Below, piece by piece: positions 43,999 to 51,283 of a stretch of 64,000 bases of DNA. The DNA is from Paenibacillus sp. J5C2022 (GTDB taxonomy: Bacteria > Bacillota > Bacilli > Paenibacillales > Paenibacillaceae): contig NZ_JAOQJC010000014.1 of NCBI RefSeq assembly GCF_025567625.1, forward strand, positions 1 through 64,000. Reading direction: 5' to 3'. Position numbers and translations under genes: made by a program. The notes under the pieces were generated by a model. It saw only the letters and a program-made list of their open reading frames with translations. It searched no databases and was not told the DNA's origin. How positions within the stretch are numbered: the first letter of the stretch is position 1; each line of letters starts with the position of its first letter.

Positions 43999-44021
43999 TA
44001 GTTGACAGAATGATTTGACTT

Positions 44022-44660
44022 CTAAGCCCGCTGCTCGATGCAAATTTGTCTAATAAAGGGCACTAGCCATTTCTGACCTGCTGAATTCAAATGCACTCCG
44101 TCATTTTGATCTGTATAGTTATCACGATACAGCTGTCCATCGTGCAGAGTGGCCTCTGCAGTAATGGCATTCACATCTAAGTAACCTGTATCTAGCTCGA
44201 CACTCATCTCATGAACGGCTCTCACATAGTTCAGCAGTCTAGTCTGACTTGCCTGTGTACCCGCAGAGTTCGTCTCTGTTACAATAAAAGGAGGACTCAT
44301 CAGCAATATATTCGGTGCCGCATTTCCTCTTTCGTGAGCAGAGACTCTAATTTGACGAACGATTTCACGCAAGTTGGATTTGAACTGGTCTAATGAAACA
44401 GCTGGCTCTTCCTTCCCCTTATAGATGGCATGGTCATTCGTTCCCAGCATAATCGAAATAAAATGCGGCTGGTGCTGTAGGCATCTTTCTTCCAGCTTAT
44501 CCAGCAGGTGAAGCGTGTTCCAACCGCCTATGCCGTTGTTGATCATTCTGCGGAAGCCAAGCGTCTCCCGCTCCTCAAACAGCCATTCCATATAAACCTT
44601 GACCTTATTTCGATAAGCAGTAATAGAGTCGCCTAGTGCAACATAGGTTCTATCCTTCAT
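44022..44660 (-). CDS. SGNH/GDSL hydrolase, third importer locus (proximal)
   Basis: A 212-residue SGNH protein if started at the ATG at 44660. A GTG at 44672 is the alternative. Either way it overlaps the 3-prime end of the sialidase-like gene. Blocks: YVALGDSITAYRN (Ser about 10), NNGIGGWNTLHLLDKL, SIMLGTNDHAIYKG and NDGVHLNSAGQKWLVPFI. No signal peptide. It is only moderately similar to the SGNH protein at 43233, so the two are not a recent duplication and may remove different acyl groups. O-acetyl removal from a sialic-acid-like sugar is one possibility, suggested only by the neighbouring Asp-box proteins. Confidence 0.85.
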   Translation of the reverse strand: MKDRTYVALGDSITAYRNKVKVYMEWLFEERETLGFRRMINNGIGGWNTLHLLDKLEERCLQHQPHFISIMLGTNDHAIYKGKEEPAVSLDQFKSNLREIVRQIRVSAHERGNAAPNILLMSPPFIVTETNSAGTQASQTRLLNYVRAVHEMSVELDTGYLDVNAITAEATLHDGQLYRDNYTDQNDGVHLNSAGQKWLVPFIRQICIEQRA

Positions 44661-46293
44661 GCTGAACCGCACTGCTTTTAATAGACTTTATTTGCAATCC
44701 CCCGCCTGCTTCGGCCATATGCAAACGTGCGTAGGAAATACCGCGGCCTTGCTCTAGCTGAGGAAGAACGCCGACACTCTCTCCATTTAGGAGTACATTG
44801 GCATGCTCTTGGCGGCAATCCCACTTTATTGTCAGCTCTGCCCATTGATTGCTTTCGAGCTTCTTAGTTGTTTTCAGTGGGTAATAAGGTCCTTCATTCA
44901 TGTATTGGACATGTATACTGCCGTCAGAAGTAATCTGAAGTCGGAAATGTCCTCCCTGCCGATCACTTGGCTTCAGGAACGATTCAGATACAGAGAGATA
45001 ACAACCGCCAAACTGCTCCTCCAGTAAAAGCTTGAAAGTCACGGCACCTTGCTCGGAATACGGGAAATTGCGTGTCAAGCCAACGTTCGTCTCCGCTGCC
45101 TCTTTCTTCAGCCTAACAATCTTATCATGGTCAGTCTGCTCAACCATGACACCATCGTTTGTTACAGAAGAGCCCGTGAGGTCATCTTCCCAGTTCTCAA
45201 GCTGCTCCTTCTCGCCAACCCACTCCGGGGCGATCTTCACAAGCTTGAAATCTACGGTTCCCATCCAATCACGCAAATGAACGGACAAGTAACCTACCAG
45301 CACATTTCCATCCCCTAGCTCAGACAGCCAAGGATAACATACGCTATGATTCTCATGCTCTTCCTGACTCAAATGAACAATTTCCCGATAACCGCTCCAT
45401 TTGCCATCATGATCGCAGATCGCCGCTACGAGTGATTGACGAGAGTAGCTGACACCATGACTAATCGGCTCACACTTGCTGTGATTCCAGCACATCAGCA
45501 ACCGATCATCCTTCAGACGGATAATGCCTGCCGGAGCATTAGAAGCAAAAAACGGCGTCGGCTCGGGAACGGACCACGTTTCACCCTGATCTGTGGAATA
45601 GGATTCATAGAGTCGACCGGTCTGCGTACGAATAATCATCCAAACGCGGCCATCCGGCAGCTCCACCGTTACAGGCTCGACTGAACCCGATTCCAATGCC
45701 CCTCCACCGTTATCAATAACAAGATCCGCATGTGCATTGCGCCACGTAAAGCCCTGATCATCGGACAGGATTACCTCACTGACAAAGCACGCAGATGTTC
45801 GATTCGACAAGTACGAAAAGGGCATTACAATCCGGCCACTAGACAATTGTGTAATCGCATTCAACGAGCCTGTGTAACTGTGGCCATAGTCGATCATGTC
45901 CGGTCCTTCCCAAGTATGACCGTTGTCTCGGGAATAAAGATGGTACATGTCGATCTTTCTTTCCCGATACGGAATATCATTATCCCAATCCTTCAGAATA
46001 AATCCATAGAGATGTACGGTACCATCTGTTGTCACTAGAGGTGCATGATCCAAGTCGATCATTTTTACCGCTCCGGGCTCTGCTGCAAATTCAAACGCCA
46101 GCTCAGGATCGCCCCAAGTAAGTCCATGATCTGTTGATCTGCGTACATAAAGTCGCTGAGGGATCGATGTATCCTTCCATTCATTCGGCTTCTTGCCGAC
46201 CGTATAAATGGATAATACCGTTTGATCCGGTAGAGTTACGAAAGTTCCTAACTTTCCTGAAAAGTTGATCGGTGTTGGCGATTGTGCTGGCAT
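44650..46293 (-). CDS. Cytosolic sialidase-like (Asp-box) protein with C-terminal LamG-like domain
   Basis: About 547 residues from the ATG at 46293 (GAAGGAG 11 bases upstream; a TTG start at 46317 is possible). The N-terminal part is a six-bladed propeller with four Asp boxes: RSTDHGLTW, YSRDNGHTW, LSDDQGFTW and YSTDQGETW. RLYVRRS and LPDGRVWMIIRTQTGR resemble the sialidase Arg sites. Residues about 380-540 form a concanavalin/LamG-like sandwich (GAVTFKLLLEE; NVLLNGESVGVLP). There is no signal peptide, unlike most bacterial sialidases, so it probably acts on imported oligosaccharides. True sialidase activity is uncertain because the superfamily also contains other glycosidases. Confidence 0.82.
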   Translation of the reverse strand: MPAQSPTPINFSGKLGTFVTLPDQTVLSIYTVGKKPNEWKDTSIPQRLYVRRSTDHGLTWGDPELAFEFAAEPGAVKMIDLDHAPLVTTDGTVHLYGFILKDWDNDIPYRERKIDMYHLYSRDNGHTWEGPDMIDYGHSYTGSLNAITQLSSGRIVMPFSYLSNRTSACFVSEVILSDDQGFTWRNAHADLVIDNGGGALESGSVEPVTVELPDGRVWMIIRTQTGRLYESYSTDQGETWSVPEPTPFFASNAPAGIIRLKDDRLLMCWNHSKCEPISHGVSYSRQSLVAAICDHDGKWSGYREIVHLSQEEHENHSVCYPWLSELGDGNVLVGYLSVHLRDWMGTVDFKLVKIAPEWVGEKEQLENWEDDLTGSSVTNDGVMVEQTDHDKIVRLKKEAAETNVGLTRNFPYSEQGAVTFKLLLEEQFGGCYLSVSESFLKPSDRQGGHFRLQITSDGSIHVQYMNEGPYYPLKTTKKLESNQWAELTIKWDCRQEHANVLLNGESVGVLPQLEQGRGISYARLHMAEAGGGLQIKSIKSSAVQHEG

Positions 46294-46332
46294 CTCAGTT
46301 ACATCTCCTTCACGCAATGTATCGTTATTTCA

Positions 46333-47436
46333 TTACTCCGTATATATGTCACTAAGCAACACTTTTGTCATTTTCAAACGAGCTAAGCAAATGCCATCCT
46401 CTGGCTCTCCGGCGCAATAAGCAAGGAGTACAGCATCAGAAGTGAAGTGTATGGCCGTATAACAATAACCGCCATTATCCTCTTCCGTCTGTATGGCGAA
46501 ATGATTTGTCCATGTTTTACCTTCATCCTGGCTGATCGCACCTACGAGGGGCGCTCTTCCCCAAGAATGCTTTCCGATTTTCCGCAGCTGATAGTTCGGA
46601 ATCGGGTTCCATACCGCAAGCAGATGTCCATTTGATGGATTACGCTTGACACTCAAGGGCGATACCGGGGATGTGAATTGTGATGGAACAGCCTCAGACC
46701 ATGTTTCTCCCCCATCGCCTGAGAAGCTCTCATATTGTCTGCCAAGATCGGTTCTATGGTACATCCACAGTGCCCCGTTCTTCAACTCAATGATGCCAGG
46801 CTCCTGCAGACCGCTGCGGGTGTGAGGGACATTGAGCGAGCAACTGTTAGTCGCTTCACGCCATGTCACCCCATCATCGTCGGAGATCATGACATATACC
46901 GTTCCTCGAGAATCAAAGGAATCCCACTTGATTGTATCCGTTGTACGCATTTTATGAAGTGAGGAAGGCACAAGTAGCCGACCAGATGACAATCGAACGA
47001 CTCGATCGTTGTTCACAACGTAATATCCAAGTCCAGGCACGCAGCACACAGGTTCGCTCCAGGTAAGCCCCTCATCGCTGGAACGGAACAAATGCAGTCT
47101 AGCGTCATGCCATCCACGCCTAATGACATAAAACAAGCCGATATCTCCGTTTTGCATGCGCAGCAAGGAGACGCTCATAATATTTAAAGCCCCATGACGA
47201 TCGGGATGATCGATCACCCTTTCATCCTGCCAGGTTTCGCCGCAATCAGTAGAAAATACTGCGACGATACAGGCCTTGGCATCGTCACTATGGGATTCTC
47301 CCATAAAGCGGCTGTACACGAACATGATTCGTCCGTCTTTTAAATCAAGAAAAGCGCCCTCGCTATTCCGCGGATTGTTCACCCCTGGTCTATAATCGAG
47401 TACAGGATAACCTTTCTTCTTCATATCGACCAACAT
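46333..47436 (-). CDS. Cytosolic sialidase-like (Asp-box) protein, second copy
   Basis: A 367-residue single-domain beta-propeller. Five Asp boxes are visible: FSTDCGETW, RSSDEGLTW, ISDDDGVTW, FSGDGGETW and ISQDEGKTW, at even spacing of about 55-65 residues. The N-terminal NNPRNSEGAFLDLKDGRIMF carries a candidate active-site Arg, and ELKNGALWMYHRTDLGRQYE the conserved mid-protein segment. No signal peptide and no carbohydrate-binding tail. It lies between the permeases and the longer Asp-box gene in the same operon, so the two may act in sequence on one imported glycan. Start supported by AGAGGGGTATTGAT. Confidence 0.83.
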   Translation of the reverse strand: MLVDMKKKGYPVLDYRPGVNNPRNSEGAFLDLKDGRIMFVYSRFMGESHSDDAKACIVAVFSTDCGETWQDERVIDHPDRHGALNIMSVSLLRMQNGDIGLFYVIRRGWHDARLHLFRSSDEGLTWSEPVCCVPGLGYYVVNNDRVVRLSSGRLLVPSSLHKMRTTDTIKWDSFDSRGTVYVMISDDDGVTWREATNSCSLNVPHTRSGLQEPGIIELKNGALWMYHRTDLGRQYESFSGDGGETWSEAVPSQFTSPVSPLSVKRNPSNGHLLAVWNPIPNYQLRKIGKHSWGRAPLVGAISQDEGKTWTNHFAIQTEEDNGGYCYTAIHFTSDAVLLAYCAGEPEDGICLARLKMTKVLLSDIYTE

Positions 47437-47492
47437 ATCAATACCCCTCTTCCTTAGTTTGGAACAGCATTCGCTAATGGTCTTAACCCTTA

Positions 47493-48374
47493 TTAACCTT
47501 TGACAGAACCAACCATTACCCCTTTAATGAAATGCTTCTGCAAAAACGGATATACGCAAATAATCGGAAGTGTCGTAATCATAATAATGGCACCTCTCAA
47601 TGCTTGCGGAGTCGCTCTTTCCTCCATGTTGACCAAGAGGGAGGTGTCTAAATCCTGATTTGTCATCGTTAGTACAATTCTTCTCAGCAGAACTTGAACC
47701 GGCATCAAATCTGAATTTGTAATATAGATGGTTGCATCGAACCAAGCGTTCCAGTGATTAACGCCGTAGAAAAGTCCGATGGTCACAAGCATAGGCATAC
47801 TGAGCGGCACAATTATACTGACGAGCACTCTGAATGGAGAAGCACCGTCAATCGTTGCGGACTCCTCCAAGCTTTCAGGGATTTCCTGAAAGAAGCTCTT
47901 CATGATGAGAAAGTACCAAGCACTAATTAATGATGGAATAATCATGACCCAGAACGTATTCGTTAAATGAAGGAATTTCATTAATAAATACGTTGGCACA
48001 AGTCCACCGCTGAATAACATCGTAATAAATATGAGCGTAATGAAAACACTGCGGCCCGGAAGTGTCCTTCGGGAAATGCCAAATGCCAGCATTGCAGTAA
48101 ATAGAAGGTTAAGAGCTGTACCGATTATGACTCGCATAATCGTAATTCCATAAGCTTTATATAAGGTAGACCCTTGACTCAATAGTGTCTCATAGGCCGT
48201 AAAATCTATCTTCTCTGGAATGAGAATATAGCTGCCCCGTCTAATCAACTCTTGTTCACCGACTAACGAGGTGGATAAAATAACAAAAAAGGGAATGATA
48301 AACAACAGAGCAAATAAAACCATCAAGCTGTAGTTAAAATAATTAAAAATCCTTCCTCCTGCCGATTCCTTCAA
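47493..48374 (-). CDS. Sugar ABC importer permease, LplC/YtcP type, third system
   Basis: A 293-residue permease beginning with TTG at 48374 behind AGGTGATGCAGG. An LFIIPFFVILSTSLVGEQEL N-terminus, a FTAMLAFGISRRTLPGR loop, the EAA motif EESATIDGASPFRVLVSIIVP (about 168-187, in part) and the FLQKHFIKGVMVGSVKG C-terminus place it in the LplC/YtcP branch. It sits 10 bases behind the partner permease and ahead of the two Asp-box genes. It forms the channel with 48385-49302 and uses an ATPase encoded elsewhere. Confidence 0.92.
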   Translation of the reverse strand: MKESAGGRIFNYFNYSLMVLFALLFIIPFFVILSTSLVGEQELIRRGSYILIPEKIDFTAYETLLSQGSTLYKAYGITIMRVIIGTALNLLFTAMLAFGISRRTLPGRSVFITLIFITMLFSGGLVPTYLLMKFLHLTNTFWVMIIPSLISAWYFLIMKSFFQEIPESLEESATIDGASPFRVLVSIIVPLSMPMLVTIGLFYGVNHWNAWFDATIYITNSDLMPVQVLLRRIVLTMTNQDLDTSLLVNMEERATPQALRGAIIMITTLPIICVYPFLQKHFIKGVMVGSVKG

Positions 48375-48384
48375 CCTGCATCAC

Positions 48385-49302
48385 CTACCATATTCCTTCA
48401 TGTCCTAGCTTTTTAGCTAGTCTGTTAGCCCCAATGACTAAAATCAGAGCAATAACTGCTTTAAATACCCCAACTGCCGCAGCGAATGAGTATTGGAGAT
48501 CAAGCAATCCTTTACGATATACATAAGTATCAATAATATCGGCCACTTCATAAACTGGCGGAGAATAAAGCAGAAAAATTTGTTCAAAGCCTGCATCTAA
48601 AATATGACCTATCTGTAAGATAAATAAAATAACAACAATAAAGCTGATACTAGGAAGCGTAATGTTCCACATCTGCCTAAAACGTCCTGCGCCGTCTACT
48701 TTCGCGGCCTCGTAAAGCTGTGGGTCTACGCCAGCAATTGCAGCGATGTATATGATACTGCTCCAGCCCACCTCTTTCCATATACCAGATGCCACCAGTA
48801 CGGTGCGGAAAAATCTTGTATCTCCTAGGAACATAATCGGTTCCATGCCTAGTCGTTGCATTAAACCATTGATAAAGCCTCCATCCGTCGTCAGCAAGAC
48901 GGTCACCAGCCCTGCCAATACAACCATAGAAATAAAATGAGGCAAATAGGAAATCGTCTGTATTGTATTTTTAAAGTATTTGTTTTTAATTTCATTTATT
49001 AACAATGCTAAAATTATCGGTGCCGGAAAACCAAATAGCAGCTTATATGCGCTAATCGTCAGTGTGTTTCCTATAATATTCCAGAAGTAATATGATTGAA
49101 TAAATGCTTCAAAATGCTTCAAGCCTACCCAGTCGGCGGAAAAAATACCACTCAAGCCATCAAACGGAGATATATCTTTAAATGCAATAATAATTCCATA
49201 CATCGGTCCATACTGAAAAATGATAAAATAAAGCATTCCTGGGAGTATCAATAAAAAGTAGAGTTTATGTCTTTTGATGCGACCCCATATAGAGCTATTC
49301 AA
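48385..49302 (-). CDS. Sugar ABC importer permease, LplB/YteP type, third system
   Basis: A 305-residue permease. The start is TTG at 49302, with a weak GGAAGTGAG about 15 bases before it. No better in-frame codon exists. Motifs: YFLLILPGMLYFIIFQYGPM, YGIIIAFKDISPFDG and the EAA loop EAAKVDGAGRFRQMWNITLP (about 190-209), then RLAKKLGHEGIW at the end. A hairpin (49357-49396) separates it from the binding-protein gene, so lower expression than the binding protein is expected. Confidence 0.92.
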   Translation of the reverse strand: MNSSIWGRIKRHKLYFLLILPGMLYFIIFQYGPMYGIIIAFKDISPFDGLSGIFSADWVGLKHFEAFIQSYYFWNIIGNTLTISAYKLLFGFPAPIILALLINEIKNKYFKNTIQTISYLPHFISMVVLAGLVTVLLTTDGGFINGLMQRLGMEPIMFLGDTRFFRTVLVASGIWKEVGWSSIIYIAAIAGVDPQLYEAAKVDGAGRFRQMWNITLPSISFIVVILFILQIGHILDAGFEQIFLLYSPPVYEVADIIDTYVYRKGLLDLQYSFAAAVGVFKAVIALILVIGANRLAKKLGHEGIW

Positions 49303-49356
49303 ATGCGAATCAACTCACTTCCATTAAGCTTCTCTTGCATATGTTCTTACTAACTA

Positions 49357-49396
49357 CAATGCCGCCTCTGTATGCATGTGGAAAGAGGCGACATTG
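49357..49396 (-). promoter_or_regulatory. Intercistronic hairpin after the third binding-protein gene
   Basis: CAATGCCGCCTCT (49357-49369) pairs with AGAGGCGACATTG (49384-49396) apart from one mismatch. Such structures behind the first gene of ABC operons commonly protect the upstream mRNA and reduce read-through. Confidence 0.55.
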
Positions 49397-49415
49397 CGGT
49401 AAATTAAAGTTTGTT

Positions 49416-50987
49416 CTATTGATTCTTCAACGCGTTATATTCTTTCGTATACACTTCAATCCATTTGTTAATTCCAGCATTTTCGAGCTGGCTCAAGAAA
49501 TTGGGATATTCGCTCAGCGGTCTTGCGCCCATAACAAACTTCGTAACCTCTTGTTCAATCATTCTTTCGATATCACTCAACGTAGGTACTTGTTCACCAA
49601 TTTTCGCTTTGTCAAACAAATAGCTAACATCGAAGGTTCCTTCATATTTTACCTTTTCAGTTTCAGTCAAGTACTGTGCAAAGAAAGGTCTAACCCATTG
49701 GTCATTACTTTTCGGATCCTCTTCGCGGAATTGTACCGTCATTGCAAAAGAGAAGCCTGTCATAAATTCGCCTTGATAATCCTGATTGATTCTGCGATAG
49801 ACACCTTTTTCTTTGTCTGTCCACTCCCAATGCTTTCCTGGAATTCCCCAGAATGCAGTCAAGTAGTTTTCAACATCGGATAACAGCCAATCCAAATAAC
49901 GCATAGCGCCTTCCGGATTTTGAGAATTCTTACTAATCATTGTACCGCTTTTGCCAACTGTTCCGACTAACCGCCCATAACCCTTAGGTCCTTGAATATC
50001 AGCGGTAACATATTCTGCATCCGGATCAATTTCCCTAATCATTGTTGTATTTGCCAAAGTACGAGAGTGCCATGTAGCAGCCACGCCTACACGATTGGAC
50101 CTTACAAGCTCGATCACCTTCGTCCCATCAGTTGCAAAGGATTCACGATAAATATAGCCCTTCTTATACCAATCAGCCATAAGAGTGAGGAACTCCAGGT
50201 AACCTGGGTGCTGGACAGTAGGTCTCACATTGCCTTCTTCATCTATCCAGTTTCCGTAACCATTCTCCATGAATAGCCCAGACAGCACCGCATTCATTTC
50301 ATTGAAGGAGGTAATCATCGGGATTGTCTCCCCGTTGCCTACCGGATCCTTCTCCTTGAATGCTTTCATGACTGCTTCCAACTCTTCGAGATTCGTCGGT
50401 ACACCAAGGCCTACTTCTTCGAGCCAGTCCTTACGAATTGTTATTGCATTCCCTGCCATTGGCGGAGATACAGGCGTCGCCCATTGCTCTCCGTCTTTCT
50501 GCAGCGCTTCCCACGAAGCCTTAGACCAGCTTTCAGGCCATACGCCAGTAACGTTCGCCCCGTATTTCTCCAGCAATTCATTAAGAGGGTATGCCGCACC
50601 ATTTGCTTGATGAAGATCCATAGAACCTGTGAAAATATCAAGCGGCTCGTTACCAGCAAGAAGCAAGTTCAGACGATCTGCTTCCGATCCCTTAGGTGGG
50701 ACAATTTCAATAACCTCAACGCCAGATTTCTCTTTAATATATTGGCGTACTTCTTCAAGAGCTTCTTTCTTGCTTAGATCAACAACATTACCAAGATGGC
50801 CATAGTTTGCATACACATACACTTTGCCGTAATCCTTCACACCATTAACTGCGTCGCTATCACTGCCTGTGTTTGTGCTGCCAGTGCTTGCTGTAGGCTT
50901 CGGTTCATTATTATTAGAGGAACAAGCCGCTAACAATGAGCCAAGCATGCATAATGTGAGTAATAGCAATCCGATTTTTTTTGACAT
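49416..50987 (-). CDS. Extracellular sugar-binding lipoprotein, third importer
   Basis: A 523-residue binding protein with the start at 50987 set by CTAGGAGGGTTAAT. Lipobox SLLAAC (Cys about 22), then a Ser/Thr/Asn linker. The mature part shows VYVYANYGHLGNVVDLSKKE, an EVIEIVPPKGSEADRLNLLLAGN-type substrate-domain start, DIFTGSMDLHQANGAAYPLNELL and AMRYLDWLLSDVENYL, all usual for this family-1 subgroup. It is the first gene of the operon running to 43233. A cre-like palindrome at 51043-51057 lies between a possible -10 (51090-51095) and this start, so glucose repression by CcpA is plausible. Confidence 0.93.
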   Translation of the reverse strand: MSKKIGLLLLTLCMLGSLLAACSSNNNEPKPTASTGSTNTGSDSDAVNGVKDYGKVYVYANYGHLGNVVDLSKKEALEEVRQYIKEKSGVEVIEIVPPKGSEADRLNLLLAGNEPLDIFTGSMDLHQANGAAYPLNELLEKYGANVTGVWPESWSKASWEALQKDGEQWATPVSPPMAGNAITIRKDWLEEVGLGVPTNLEELEAVMKAFKEKDPVGNGETIPMITSFNEMNAVLSGLFMENGYGNWIDEEGNVRPTVQHPGYLEFLTLMADWYKKGYIYRESFATDGTKVIELVRSNRVGVAATWHSRTLANTTMIREIDPDAEYVTADIQGPKGYGRLVGTVGKSGTMISKNSQNPEGAMRYLDWLLSDVENYLTAFWGIPGKHWEWTDKEKGVYRRINQDYQGEFMTGFSFAMTVQFREEDPKSNDQWVRPFFAQYLTETEKVKYEGTFDVSYLFDKAKIGEQVPTLSDIERMIEQEVTKFVMGARPLSEYPNFLSQLENAGINKWIEVYTKEYNALKNQ

Positions 50988-51042
50988 ATTAACCCTCCTA
51001 GATAGTGTATGACACATCCCTCCTGGGCGCTGAAGCAAGGAT

Positions 51043-51057
51043 TGTTAAGCGCTTACA
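51043..51057. promoter_or_regulatory. cre-like site upstream of the third importer operon
   Basis: TGTTAAGCGCTTACA contains a 10-base palindrome TAAGCGCTTA. Read on the minus strand it starts TGTAAGCG, a perfect cre half, but the other half has one extra base. It lies about 35 bases downstream of a TATAAT (minus, 51090-51095), a roadblock position. Confidence 0.5.
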
Positions 51058-51197
51058 TATTGGGCTCAGGGTAAGATTGCTTGATTCAAATTATAGGCTT
51101 TAAACGCTTCTATTGGATATGCCTCAATCTTTACAAACATATAAAAATTATGACTTTTTAGCGTTATTACGCGCTTTATGGCCATTCTTAAAAATAT

Positions 51198-51229
51198 AAG
51201 GGGAGATTTCCGGATGGAAATCTCCCCTT
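51198..51229 (-). terminator. Terminator of the large AraC-type regulator gene
   Basis: AAGGGGAGATTTCC (51198-51211) pairs perfectly with GGAAATCTCCCCTT (51216-51229). On the minus strand it is followed by ATATTTTTAAG. It lies 55 bases after the regulator stop codon. Confidence 0.8.
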
Positions 51230-51283
51230 CATAGTATAATCGCTCATAATCGCTCATCGTTGATCGAAGTAAGCTGTAAAAGA

